Shown: one piece after another, positions 46,129 through 54,912 of the stretch | Position numbering within the stretch: the first letter of the stretch is position 1 | How the letters are laid out: each line of letters begins with the position of its first letter | Assembly (NCBI RefSeq): GCF_040047665.1 | Contig: NZ_CP157355.1 | Coordinates: forward strand, 2,976,001 to 3,040,000 | Length of the DNA stretch: 64,000 nt | Direction: 5' to 3' | DNA from: Chitinibacter sp. FCG-7 | GTDB taxonomy: Bacteria; Pseudomonadota; Gammaproteobacteria; Burkholderiales; Chitinibacteraceae | Program-made: the position numbers and the translations under genes | The notes under the pieces: generated by a model | Database searches by the model: none | Told to the model about the DNA's origin: nothing | Seen by the model: the letters and a program-made list of their open reading frames with translations, nothing else

Positions 46129-47054
46129 ATGAAGAACTCTTGAATGCACCGAGTGCAGATGGCTATCGCTGTGGTTTTGTTGCGATTGTAGGCCAACCCA
46201 ATGTTGGTAAGTCCACGATGATGAATCATCTGATTGGTCAAAAGCTGAGTATTACTTCGCGCAAAGCGCAAACCACGCGTCACCGCATTACCGGTGTCCT
46301 CACTTCGGATACCGCACAGTTTGTCTTTGTCGATACGCCGGGTTTTCAAACCAAATACCGCAATGCGCTTAATCAGGCGATGAACCGTAGTGTAACGACG
46401 ACACTGGCTGATGTTGATGCAATTTTGTTTGTCGTTGAAGCCGGACGCTTTGGCCCGGCTGACGAAGCAGTGCTGAAACTGCTGCCGCGTGATCGGCCAG
46501 TGATTCTGGTCATTAATAAAGTCGATTTGCTCGATAATGTCGGCACGATGTTGCCTTTTATTGAGAAAGTATCAGGCCAATTCAATTTCGCCGCGATTGT
46601 GCCGATTTCGGCGCAAAAATCACAAAAACTCGACGTGCTGCTTGAAGCGGTTGAGCCACTGCTGCCTGAATCAGTGCCACTATTTGCGCCGGATCATTTG
46701 ACTGATCGCAATGAGCGGTTCTTGGCTTCCGAAATCATTCGCGAGAAAATTTTCCGCATGATGGGCGAAGAATTGCCCTATGTGATGGCCGTTGAAATCG
46801 AAAAATTCGAAGAAGAAACGATGGCCAATGGCAAGGAATTGCGCCGGATTTATGCTGCGATTCTGGTCGAGCGCGAAAATCAGAAAGCCATTTTGATCGG
46901 TAAAAAAGGCGAAAAGCTGAAAAAAATCGCGACGGATGCCCGGCTGGACATGGAAACCATGTTTGATGCCAAAGTGTTTCTTGAAGTCTTTGTCAAAGTG
47001 AAAAGCGGCTGGGCGGATGACACGCGTCTGATTCGCCAGTTTGGCTACGAGTAA
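46125..47054 (+). CDS. era: Ribosome-maturation GTPase Era
   Basis: This is a 309-residue GTPase with G1 [10 protein letters not shown] (about 22), switch region [10 protein letters not shown]3 DTPGFQ (about 71) and G4 NKVDLLD (about 128). The KH domain near the C-terminus binds 16S rRNA 3' end ([15 protein letters not shown] to [13 protein letters not shown], about 200-270). It overlaps rnc by 4 bases, as in E. coli. Confidence 0.97.
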   Translation: MNEELLNAPSADGYRCGFVAIVGQPNVGKSTMMNHLIGQKLSITSRKAQTTRHRITGVLTSDTAQFVFVDTPGFQTKYRNALNQAMNRSVTTTLADVDAILFVVEAGRFGPADEAVLKLLPRDRPVILVINKVDLLDNVGTMLPFIEKVSGQFNFAAIVPISAQKSQKLDVLLEAVEPLLPESVPLFAPDHLTDRNERFLASEIIREKIFRMMGEELPYVMAVEIEKFEEETMANGKELRRIYAAILVERENQKAILIGKKGEKLKKIATDARLDMETMFDAKVFLEVFVKVKSGWADDTRLIRQFGYE

Positions 47055-47060
47055 TTACTT

Positions 47061-47792
47061 ATGGCGCGCGGTGCAGCAAAAAATCGGATCAACGATCATC
47101 CGGCCTTTGTGCTGCACCAGTATGCTTACCGTGAAACCAGTCGCTTGCTCGATGTATTTACCCGAGATTATGGTCGGCAAACGATTTATGCGCGCGGCGT
47201 GCAGCGCCCAGGCTCTCAGGTTCGCAGTGTCTTGCTCAGCTTTCAGCCCTTACTGCTTTCATGGTTTGGAGCGGGTGAGGTCAAAACGCTGCATGCAGCC
47301 AACTGGCAACCCGGTCTGCCACAACTCAGCGGCTTGCCATTATTGTGTGCCTTTTATATTAATGAGCTATTGCAAAACCTGTTGATCAAGGACGAGCCAC
47401 ACCCTGATCTGTTTGTCGCCTATTTTGATGCCATGAAAGCGTTGGCACTGTGTTCAGCCGATGCACGCGAGGTTGAACCCATTTTGCGCCTGTTTGAAAA
47501 AGCCCTGCTGCTGGAGCTGGGGCTGGGCCTGGATTGGCAATCTGAAGCCGGTGGTTTGGCCGCGATTAATCCCATGCTGCGCTACCAGTTTGTCGCTCAA
47601 CATGGTTTTGTACCTAGCGAGGCAATTGATGCTTGCAGTGGGCATCTGATTTTGCAGTTTGCTGGCAATGATATGCGTGATGAGGCTTTGTGGCCGTGGG
47701 CTAAAACCTGGATGCGTCAATCTCTGGCCTTGTTGTTAGGAGATCGAGTGTTATATACCCGGCAGTTATTGCTCGATTTGCAGCGTATATAG
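47061..47792 (+). CDS. recO: DNA repair protein RecO
   Basis: This 243-residue RecFOR-pathway mediator has an OB fold at the N-terminus (FVLHQYAYRETSRLLDVFTRDYG, in two parts about 15-38) and the helical domain LCAFYINELLQNLL near 95. It loads RecA onto SSB-coated single strands. The family zinc cysteines are not conserved here, as in many proteobacteria. Its TAG stop shares its final base with a 49-bp repeat. pdxJ, often next, is absent. Confidence 0.93.
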   Translation: MARGAAKNRINDHPAFVLHQYAYRETSRLLDVFTRDYGRQTIYARGVQRPGSQVRSVLLSFQPLLLSWFGAGEVKTLHAANWQPGLPQLSGLPLLCAFYINELLQNLLIKDEPHPDLFVAYFDAMKALALCSADAREVEPILRLFEKALLLELGLGLDWQSEAGGLAAINPMLRYQFVAQHGFVPSEAIDACSGHLILQFAGNDMRDEALWPWAKTWMRQSLALLLGDRVLYTRQLLLDLQRI

Positions 47793-47840
47793 GGTATGTT
47801 GCTGTAAGCATTCTCTGTGTTGGTCTGCCGATGGATACTC
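47792..47840. repeat. 49-bp palindromic repeat, copy 7
   Basis: The left end GGGTATGTTGCTGTAA is well preserved. The right end GGATACTC is degenerate. The centre CTGTGTTGGTCTGC closely matches copy 6. The remaining bases to 48069 are AT-rich, probably the promoter of the next gene. Confidence 0.7.
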
Positions 47841-48069
47841 TGGCTGAGTATGTAAAGTCGTTGAATATGCTTTATCTATCGTTTTATTTGTTTCAATCGT
47901 ATTGCACTTGTTTGGCCTTGAGTTGATACAATCTCAACCCTCAGTACATCGCTGGCATTATTACATGATGCTTAGGTAAGGCAATAAAAGCTTATGCAGC
48001 CCGCCGATTTGGCGCTATCTTAAAAGCAGGCTGCGGATATTTCTCCTTGGCATAATTCGGGGGTGGCAT

Positions 48070-48432
48070 ATGATCAGTATTTCGCACGAAACGGGCTATA
48101 TTCATGTTGTGATCTTTGGGCAATTTACTTTGCAAGATTACAAAGAGTTCGAAGATAACGTATTGTACGACATCAGCTTTCATGGCCCGACCCGACTGCT
48201 GTTTGATCTAAGCGAGATGACGGGTTACACCCTCGACATGGCCTTGGAAGAAATAGATTTTACCCGCAAACACAAGCAGGACTTTGCTCAGGTGGCGGTT
48301 GTCAGCGATGATCAGTGGGTAGTCTGGTCGGTCTGGATCAACCGGGCGATTGCCGATGCAAATATCATGGTTTTTGAATCGGTGGCCGATGCGTTACTGT
48401 GGTTTGCAGAAACCGAAGTTGTACCTACATAA
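48070..48432 (+). CDS. STAS/SpoIIAA-like domain protein
   Basis: This is a 120-residue single-domain protein. It begins MISISHETGYIHVVIFGQF and has a central LLFDLSEMTGYTLDMALEEIDF helix-strand, then the FAQVAVVSDDQWVVWSVW strand. That is the pattern of SpoIIAA-like (STAS/SEC14-fold) proteins. These often serve as small regulatory or lipid/anion-sensing switches. No kinase is nearby. It is followed by the PilZ-like gene 38 bases on, suggesting a functional pair. Confidence 0.7.
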   Translation: MISISHETGYIHVVIFGQFTLQDYKEFEDNVLYDISFHGPTRLLFDLSEMTGYTLDMALEEIDFTRKHKQDFAQVAVVSDDQWVVWSVWINRAIADANIMVFESVADALLWFAETEVVPT

Positions 48433-48470
48433 TCGAATGAATTGCTTATTCACACTAGGCTGGACTGCGC

Positions 48471-50183
48471 ATGCTTGATCGTTTCTCTGCTCTATTTTCA
48501 AAAGATAAATCGCCTTTGGCCAGCCTGAAAGCGGCAACCCAATGGTGTAAAAATCTTGATCTGGCTGACCCGGCAACGCGTAGTGCCAAAGTGCACGGAA
48601 TCGTGACTGATTTCATTGCGGGCAACCAGAATGCATCATTCGAGAGCCTGCAAGCGCTAATGCTGATTGATGAGCATGTCCAAGAAGCATTTGATGCGGT
48701 GTGTTACCAATACGTGTCCAATCCGCGCATGTCCAAAGAGATAGAGCAAAAGCTCTGGAAGGACATCGTTGCCTACGCACACGATATGGTCGACGCTTAC
48801 CAGCGTTTTGTGCAGGCAGAGTCGAATGAAGCCCTGCAAAAGCAGTTCGCTCCGTTGATGCCGATGGTTTTGGCGCGCAGCTTGCGTTATTTGGCTATTC
48901 AAGCCAAATGGCATTACTTCCGTTTTGAAAAAGTCCCGCCAAAAATCTGGACAGTCGCGCATCAGCTGTATCGTTTATCTGAAATCGGTGGCTTTGATAG
49001 CAATCCATTCTCGATTTATCCCCAGGCATCAACCGAGATTTCATCCTGCGCCGATGAATATATCCAGATGCTGATGCTCAATACGCTGGCGAATAACAAT
49101 CTGTCTGTTCGCCAGATTGACCTAGTGGATTCGTGGCTGGAGAAATGGTCCAAGCTGATCCAGATTTCCCGCAAATACATGGACGACAGGCATCATTTCT
49201 GTGTGAATTTGCAAGAGTCCCAGGGCGCACAAAAAATCAATACTGACTTGATGGGTGAACCCTATCGCTACTGGAGCCTGAATGAAATTGTGAATCAGGT
49301 ACAGGAGATTCTTGGCCGATTGCTTACAGGCGCAAGCTATGCCTCGCTTGACCTTGGTCCCGATGCCCGTGGACCTGCTGTGACCGAGTTGCTTAAGCAT
49401 CTGGACGTGTTCTGGACCATGAGCATGCGCAATAGCCAGGTCAAACGTAGCGAAAGAACCAAAGTCACTAAAGCGGTTGACGTCATTTATGGTCTGGACC
49501 GCATTTGCGGGTATATCAAGGAAGATAACGACAAATTCATGCGCCAGGGGCGTGATGTCAAAGATCAGATTGATTACGATGAAATCATGGATATGCGTCT
49601 CTATGGTTTTGTTTCATCACGAACCAAGCAGAAAAGTACCGTTTCCAACCCTTATGTGGTCAATAAAAAGCTGAATGACTGGCATACGTGGGCCATTGAT
49701 AATGAAAGCAACGGCGGCTATGGGGCTGTGCTGCGCTTTTCGGAAAATGAATGGATACGTCCCAATTTATTGCTTGGCTTGCGGTTAAATGCTGGCGATA
49801 ACTGGCAAATCGGGGTGTTGCGCCGTATCGCCAGAATTAGTGATGATGAAATCTCTGCTGGCATTCAGGTGTTGACGACTACACCGGTGATGGTCGGCAT
49901 GCATTCGGAGCAAAATGACCGGCTCGAAAACATGACGGTGACCGAGCTGGGCTTTACTGGTGGTTTGGAGTTGCCCAATGTGCGCACCGCGCTCTATGTG
50001 CCACACCAGATCGAAGGCAAAAGCGTGAATACCCTGATTATGCATTCTGCTGATTATGGGCTGGACAAGATTTATCAGGTCAGAGCGCGCGATAAGCGTT
50101 TTTCTGTCAGTTTGGGTCTCGTGCTGGAAAAAGGCATTGACTGGATTTGGGTATCGGTTAATGTTTTAAGGCAGGAAAACTAA
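48471..50183 (+). CDS. Large conserved protein with PilZ-like C-terminus
   Basis: This 570-residue protein has no signal peptide. The N-terminal 400 residues are helical and unlike any family I can name. The C-terminal part (about 395-565) shows a PilZ-like pattern: WAIDNESNGGYGAVLRF, then a WIRPNLLLGLRL turn and WQIGVLRRIARIS, as in cyclic-di-GMP-binding domains. The Arg motif (RxxxR) that normally contacts the ligand is not clear. Similar proteins appear widely in betaproteobacteria. It may act in surface or motility control with the STAS-like gene before it. Confidence 0.6.
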   Translation: MLDRFSALFSKDKSPLASLKAATQWCKNLDLADPATRSAKVHGIVTDFIAGNQNASFESLQALMLIDEHVQEAFDAVCYQYVSNPRMSKEIEQKLWKDIVAYAHDMVDAYQRFVQAESNEALQKQFAPLMPMVLARSLRYLAIQAKWHYFRFEKVPPKIWTVAHQLYRLSEIGGFDSNPFSIYPQASTEISSCADEYIQMLMLNTLANNNLSVRQIDLVDSWLEKWSKLIQISRKYMDDRHHFCVNLQESQGAQKINTDLMGEPYRYWSLNEIVNQVQEILGRLLTGASYASLDLGPDARGPAVTELLKHLDVFWTMSMRNSQVKRSERTKVTKAVDVIYGLDRICGYIKEDNDKFMRQGRDVKDQIDYDEIMDMRLYGFVSSRTKQKSTVSNPYVVNKKLNDWHTWAIDNESNGGYGAVLRFSENEWIRPNLLLGLRLNAGDNWQIGVLRRIARISDDEISAGIQVLTTTPVMVGMHSEQNDRLENMTVTELGFTGGLELPNVRTALYVPHQIEGKSVNTLIMHSADYGLDKIYQVRARDKRFSVSLGLVLEKGIDWIWVSVNVLRQEN

Positions 50184-50204
50184 ACATAGACTCGGACATG
50201 ACAT

Positions 50205-50233
50205 AAAAAACGGCGCTTTAAGCGCCGTTTTTT
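50205..50233. terminator. Bidirectional Rho-independent terminator
   Basis: AAAACGGCGCTT / AAGCGCCGTTTT stem with T and A runs on both sides. It serves the PilZ-like gene (+) and the esterase gene (-). Confidence 0.9.
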
Positions 50234-50255
50234 ATGTCTCATGCTGATACAACTA

Positions 50256-50927
50256 TCAGGCCAGATTTTTCTGGATAAATTGGCCAATCCATTGAATTTC
50301 AGGCAGGCAAACTGAATGCTGGATGGGGTAAGTCTGCCAACTCACATTAACGCCAAGCTGGCTAGCATAATCTTTTGCTTTTTCACCCAATGTAATTCCA
50401 ACAACCGGATCGTGGCTTCCATGTGCGGCCAGCAGTGGCGTATTCATATTGCCATGAATAGTTTCACGGCTAATGAGCTCTTCCGCTGGTAAATAGGTCG
50501 ATAAACACACAATACCCGCCAATGCTTCCGGGTGAGTTAAGCCGGCAGTATAGGCAATTGCGCCGCCTTGGGAAAAGCCTGCCAGAATGATACGGTGGGT
50601 GGGTATACCTTTTGCATTCTGGTCAGCGATTAAATCGCGAACAGATTGCACACTGGTTTTTACGCCTTCAATATCGGCCTGACGGCTGATCTGATCAAAG
50701 TGCACGATGTCGTACCAGGCGCGCATGACATAGCCGTTATTGCACGTAATCGGCATCTGCGGTGCATGCGGGAAGACAAAGCGCACCGCCAGATCTGCAG
50801 GCAAGCCCAGTTCGGGCACGATGGGGGCAAAATCATGACCATCGGCGCCCAAACCATGCAGCCAGATCACCGCAGCGCTAGGATTGTCACCAGTTTCGAT
50901 TTCAACACAAGGTAGTAGATTGCTCAT
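50256..50927 (-). CDS. Carboxylesterase / acyl-protein thioesterase-like hydrolase
   Basis: This is a 223-residue alpha/beta hydrolase. Visible are VIWLHGLGADGHDF (about 20-33, oxyanion region), the nucleophile Ser in GFSQGGAIAY (about 118), Asp in HGSHDPVV (about 172) and His in PIQHSVC (about 203). MRAWYDI is typical of the phospholipase/carboxylesterase family. It is cytosolic; the natural ester is unknown. Confidence 0.9.
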   Translation of the reverse strand: MSNLLPCVEIETGDNPSAAVIWLHGLGADGHDFAPIVPELGLPADLAVRFVFPHAPQMPITCNNGYVMRAWYDIVHFDQISRQADIEGVKTSVQSVRDLIADQNAKGIPTHRIILAGFSQGGAIAYTAGLTHPEALAGIVCLSTYLPAEELISRETIHGNMNTPLLAAHGSHDPVVGITLGEKAKDYASQLGVNVSWQTYPIQHSVCLPEIQWIGQFIQKNLA

Positions 50928-50952
50928 CTTTAATCTCTATTGATTGGGCGAA

Positions 50953-51540
50953 TTACTGCGGGGCGCGAATTGCGGCTTTCGGGCGAAATGCCGCCACGAC
51001 TGCATTATGCGTTTCGACGTAAGGGCCTTCTAGTAGCTGAATGCAATACGGCACCGAAGCAAAAATGCCGTGTACCAGCACTTTGCCATCCGCGTCTTTC
51101 ACGCCTTCCAGTGTTTCTTTGATTGATTTGGGCTGGCCGGGCAGGTTTAAAATCAGGCTGCTGCCGCGAATCACACCCACTTGGCGCGATAAAATCGCCG
51201 TCGGTACATAGTGCAGGCTAATCTGGCGCATTTGCTCGCCAAAGCCGGGCATCTCGCGATCAGCAATCGCCAAGGTTGCATCAGGCGTGACGTCACGCTT
51301 GGCCGGGCCCGTCCCCCCGGTGGTGAGTACCAGATGGCATTGCTCTACATCGACCAATTCAATCAGCGTGGCTTCAATGATTGGCTGCTCGTCGGCAATC
51401 AGGCGGCTAACGATTTCAATGGGGCTGGCTAGCGCAAGGCTTAGCCATTCTTGCAGTGCTGGAATGCCTTTGTCTTCGTATACACCGCTGCTGGCGCGAT
51501 CGGAAATCGACACCAGACCAATTTTCAACACATCATTCAT
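50953..51540 (-). CDS. mog: Molybdopterin adenylyltransferase
   Basis: This is a 195-residue enzyme of molybdenum cofactor synthesis that adenylates molybdopterin before metal insertion. Signature segments are IGLVSISDRASSGVYEDKGIP (in two parts, near residue 7-27) and LVLTTGGTGPAKRDVTPDAT (near 70-90). Its start overlaps the HAD gene stop by 8 bases, giving the operon darP-HAD-mog. Confidence 0.94.
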   Translation of the reverse strand: MNDVLKIGLVSISDRASSGVYEDKGIPALQEWLSLALASPIEIVSRLIADEQPIIEATLIELVDVEQCHLVLTTGGTGPAKRDVTPDATLAIADREMPGFGEQMRQISLHYVPTAILSRQVGVIRGSSLILNLPGQPKSIKETLEGVKDADGKVLVHGIFASVPYCIQLLEGPYVETHNAVVAAFRPKAAIRAPQ

Positions 51541-52186
51541 TGGATTTAAAGCTCACATTGATCGAGTCTGGGCTGCTTTCAACATTGAGCTGTGCATAGT
51601 GCTCAACTTGCCACTGTGCCAAACCGCTGTCATCGTGTCCGCCTGCGCTGGTCACTAGGCAAACCGCTGCGCCTGCGGCATGGGCCGAGCGTATGCCCGC
51701 GCTGGCGTCTTCAAACGCCAGACATTGATCAGCGCTCAAACCCAGCTTGGCGGCCCCCATCTGGAATGGGGCAGGGTGGGGCTTGCCGTCTTTGACATCG
51801 TCAGCGCCCACAATATGTTGTGGCAATGGCAGGCCAGCAAAAGCCAATTTAGCCAGAGCCAGATCGCGGGGGGCTGACGTCACCACTGCCCATTGGTGGG
51901 GTGCCAGGCTACTTAGCAATTCATGCGCGCCAGCAATTGCGACAATGCCTTCCAGCATCAGCGCTTCTTCGGCCAGCAGTAATTCAACTTCGCTTTGCGC
52001 ATCCAGATGGGGGGCCACAATCTGGATGGTTTCAATGCCACGACGGCCATGCATCACGGCCTGGATGTCGGCAAAGTCCAGTTTGTGCCGTAAGGCCCAG
52101 TTGCGCCATAACAGCTCGATACATGATCGTGAATCAACCAAAGTACCATCCATGTCAAACAACAGGCCCTTTACGGCAATGCTCAT
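51533..52186 (-). CDS. HAD-family sugar-phosphatase-like hydrolase
   Basis: This is a 217-residue HAD hydrolase. Motif I GLLFDMDGTLVDS (about 7-19) holds the nucleophile Asp, motif II is VVTSAP (about 102) and the later motifs are KDGKPHPAPF (Lys) and FEDASAGIRSA (Asp pair, near 165). The cap domain is small and alpha-helical, as in HxpA/YfbT-type sugar-phosphate phosphatases. It is encoded between darP and mog with overlaps on both sides. Confidence 0.9.
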   Translation of the reverse strand: MSIAVKGLLFDMDGTLVDSRSCIELLWRNWALRHKLDFADIQAVMHGRRGIETIQIVAPHLDAQSEVELLLAEEALMLEGIVAIAGAHELLSSLAPHQWAVVTSAPRDLALAKLAFAGLPLPQHIVGADDVKDGKPHPAPFQMGAAKLGLSADQCLAFEDASAGIRSAHAAGAAVCLVTSAGGHDDSGLAQWQVEHYAQLNVESSPDSINVSFKSNE

Positions 52187-52746
52187 TCTTCGTCTTCCTC
52201 TGTGTTGTCGCTCAAACTCGGCAGTGCCGGCTCTTTAATGTGCGATTTGATCAATTGGAATAATTCACGGAACGCTTTGGGCGGCGTATGTTTGCCACTT
52301 TCCTGCGCCTGGCGCTCTTTGATCGCGTTGCGAATCAGCTGGCGCAAATGCTGAATATCTACTTCGGGGAAATCCGCAATAAATTGCTCGACCGCTTTGC
52401 TGTCGACCAATAATTTCTCGCGCAGGCGTTCCACCTGATGCAGCCAGGCGGTGTGTTTATCCGAGTCGCCATTGAGCGCATCTAAAAATGCATAAATCGG
52501 CGCAGCATCAACATCGCGCATCAATTTACCGATGTATTGTTTATGACGAGCCGTTGCGCCATTGGCGGTAATCCGTCGGCCTTCGTTCAGGGCATCGACG
52601 AGTTTTTCGGGCAAATTGAGCGGTGCCAGTTGTTTGGCGCTGTAAGTCATCAGCGTAGCGCCCAGCTCCTGCAATGCAATCGCTTCGCGCTTTAATTGGG
52701 ATTTACTGACGCCTTCAATTTCATCGTCGTGTTGTGGTTTGGCCAT
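52183..52746 (-). CDS. darP: Ribosome-associated protein DarP (YjgA, DUF615)
   Basis: This is a 187-residue helical protein with the DUF615 start motif VSKSQLKREAIALQELG (about 14-30) and the helix segment RQLIRNAIKERQ near 140. DarP promotes late assembly of the 50S subunit. It is divergent from pmbA, the conserved proteobacterial arrangement. Confidence 0.92.
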   Translation of the reverse strand: MAKPQHDDEIEGVSKSQLKREAIALQELGATLMTYSAKQLAPLNLPEKLVDALNEGRRITANGATARHKQYIGKLMRDVDAAPIYAFLDALNGDSDKHTAWLHQVERLREKLLVDSKAVEQFIADFPEVDIQHLRQLIRNAIKERQAQESGKHTPPKAFRELFQLIKSHIKEPALPSLSDNTEEDEE

Positions 52747-52876
52747 ATAGGGTATCTAACGCCGGTGCAAAAGCAGTATGATAACAAACTTGGGCTTAAG
52801 CTTGCTGCCCGCCGCTGCAATTAGCGTGTCAATACAAGCAATTACTTTTCCAATTTATCCAACGGAACATAAATAC

Positions 52877-54208
52877 GTGTCTGAATTCAGTTTTAGCGAA
52901 AGCACTTTGCGTCAATTGGCCAGTCAGGTGTTAGATATTGCCAAGCAGCAAGGCGCCACCGCCTGCGATGTGGAAGTTTCCGAAGGCTCTGGACAAAACG
53001 TTTCGGTACGACTGGATGAAGTCGAAACCATTGAATACAACCAGGATAAAGGCGTTAGTGTCACCGTTTATCTGGGGCAACAAAAAGGCCACGCTAGCAG
53101 CAGCGATTTCTCGCCGCAAGCGCTCTCTGACACCGTGAAAGCGGCGTTGGCGATTGCCAAATACACCGCTGCGGATGAATTTGCCGGGCAAGCTGATCCC
53201 AAACGCCTGTGTACCGTGTTCCCCGATCTGGATTTGTATCATCCGTGGGATTTGTCGGTGGAAAACGCGATTGAACTGGCGCGTCAGTGTGAGCAGGCGG
53301 CTTTGGCCGTGGATGAGCGGATTGATAATTCCGATGGCGCAACGGTATCAACGTCGGCCTCGCGCTGGGTGTATGGCAATTCGCAAGGTTTTATCGGCGC
53401 AGGCACCAGCACGCGCTATAGCGTATCGGCCGCGGTGATCGCCGAAGACGATAGCGGCATGCAGCGTGATTACTGGTATACCGCCGCGCGCGCCGCCAGC
53501 GATCTGGAAGCCGCTGCTGCCGTGGGACGCAAAGCGGGGGAGCGCACCGTGCGCCGCCTTGGCGCGCGCCGCCTGAAAACCGGTGAATATCCGGTGTTGT
53601 TTGAAGCCAGTGTTGCCAGCTCGCTGATTGGGCATTGGGTGAGCGCGGTATCGGGCAGCAGCTTGTACCGCAAATCGAGTTTCCTCGTTGATAGTTTGGG
53701 TCAACCGGTGTTTGCGCCGTGTGTGACGATTACCGAAGATCCATTCACGCCGCGCGGATTTGCCAGCGGTGCGTTTGACGCCGAAGGCGTGGCAACGTCG
53801 GCGCGTACCGTGGTTGATCGTGGTGTTCAGCAGGGGTATTTCCTTGGAAGCTATTCTGCACGCAAGCTAGGGATGGATACCACCGGTAATGCTGGCGGCC
53901 CGCATAATCTATTTGTCGCGCCGACTGATGTTGCATCGAGCTTGCTGGCCAAAATGGGTACGGGTTTGCTGGTCACTGAATTGCTCGGCCACGGCATCAA
54001 TATGGTAACGGGCGACTATTCGCGTGGTGCGGCTGGTTTCTGGGTGGAAAACGGCGTGATTCAATATCCGGTTGAAGAAATCACCATCGCCGGCAATTTG
54101 CGTGAGATGTACCAGCGCATTGTAGCGGTCGGCGATGATGCGCTCGCGTCAAGCAGCCGCAAAGTTGGCGCGATCTTGATCGAGCGCATGACCGTCGCTG
54201 GCGATTAA
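52877..54208 (+). CDS. pmbA: Metalloprotease PmbA (TldE)
   Basis: GTG 52877 with CGGAACA upstream gives 443 residues, the expected length. The longer frame upstream has a different N-terminus and is less likely. Features include VSEGSGQNVSVRLDEVETIE near 38, then SRGAAGFWVENGVIQYPVEEITIAGNL (in two parts) near 385-415, typical of the TldD/PmbA family. PmbA pairs with TldD (which carries the zinc site) to mature microcin and to degrade CcdA-like peptides. Confidence 0.93.
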   Translation: MSEFSFSESTLRQLASQVLDIAKQQGATACDVEVSEGSGQNVSVRLDEVETIEYNQDKGVSVTVYLGQQKGHASSSDFSPQALSDTVKAALAIAKYTAADEFAGQADPKRLCTVFPDLDLYHPWDLSVENAIELARQCEQAALAVDERIDNSDGATVSTSASRWVYGNSQGFIGAGTSTRYSVSAAVIAEDDSGMQRDYWYTAARAASDLEAAAAVGRKAGERTVRRLGARRLKTGEYPVLFEASVASSLIGHWVSAVSGSSLYRKSSFLVDSLGQPVFAPCVTITEDPFTPRGFASGAFDAEGVATSARTVVDRGVQQGYFLGSYSARKLGMDTTGNAGGPHNLFVAPTDVASSLLAKMGTGLLVTELLGHGINMVTGDYSRGAAGFWVENGVIQYPVEEITIAGNLREMYQRIVAVGDDALASSSRKVGAILIERMTVAGD

Positions 54209-54222
54209 CAGGCACTTAATCG

Positions 54223-54855
54223 ATGACTCCACCACTTGATAAACCCGATTACTGGTCGCAGGCCACGCAGGAATTGGCGGTGGCCGATGCAGTGATGGCG
54301 CAACTGATCGCGCAATACCCGGATGTCAGCTTACGCACGCGCGGCGATGCGTTTCATACGCTGGCGCGCTCGGTTGTTGGCCAGCAAATTTCGGTCAAAG
54401 CCGCCGATTCGGTCTGGAATCGGCTGGCGCTCTTTCTGGGTGACGTCACGAGTCATGCAGTGCTGGCTGCTACTGTGGAAGAGCTGCGTGCTTGTGGTCT
54501 TTCGCAACGCAAAGTGGAGTACCTCAGCGATTTGGCGCGCCATCATGTTGAAGGCCGGCTTGACCCCAGCGCCTGGCATGATTGGGATGACGAAGCGGTG
54601 ATCAAAGAGCTGGTGTCAATCCGCGGCATCGGCCGCTGGACTGCCGAGATGTTCCTGATTTTTTATCTTGCGCGCCCGAATGTACTGCCGCTCGATGATA
54701 TCGGCCTGATTCGCGGCATCGCCGAGCATTATCACGATGGCGAGCGTAAGCCTCGCGCCGAGCTAAAACAGCTCGCCGAGCTGTGGCAGCCATGGTGCTC
54801 GGTGGCGACGTGGTATCTTTGGCGTAGCCTTGATCCTGTTCCCGTTGAATATTAA
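54223..54855 (+). CDS. AlkA-like DNA-3-methyladenine glycosylase
   Basis: This is a 210-residue HhH-GPD base-excision enzyme. The helix-hairpin-helix is VSIRGIGRWTAEMFLIF (about 130-146) and the catalytic Asp lies in VLPLDDIGL (about 155). It lacks the N-terminal domain of E. coli AlkA and so resembles the short Mag1-type enzymes. It excises alkylated purines. It follows pmbA by 14 bases. Confidence 0.9.
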   Translation: MTPPLDKPDYWSQATQELAVADAVMAQLIAQYPDVSLRTRGDAFHTLARSVVGQQISVKAADSVWNRLALFLGDVTSHAVLAATVEELRACGLSQRKVEYLSDLARHHVEGRLDPSAWHDWDDEAVIKELVSIRGIGRWTAEMFLIFYLARPNVLPLDDIGLIRGIAEHYHDGERKPRAELKQLAELWQPWCSVATWYLWRSLDPVPVEY

Positions 54856-54856
54856 A

Positions 54857-54893
54857 TAAAAAGCCGTCAATAAATATGACGGCTTTTTTAATA
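54857..54893. terminator. Bidirectional Rho-independent terminator
   Basis: AAAAAGCCGTCA / TGACGGCTTTTTT stem with a short AT loop, between the converging glycosylase and dihydroorotate dehydrogenase genes. Confidence 0.9.
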
Positions 54894-54912
54894 CTTCAGA
54901 CCACTTTTTGAA

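Noticed and set aside
49505..49520. Further 49-bp element suggested by GGGTATAT
   Set aside because: It is inside coding sequence of the PilZ-like gene with no matching right end. Similar lone GGGTATA or TATACCC words at about 7455, 32857, 42653, 47755 and 50603 are also coding and unpaired.
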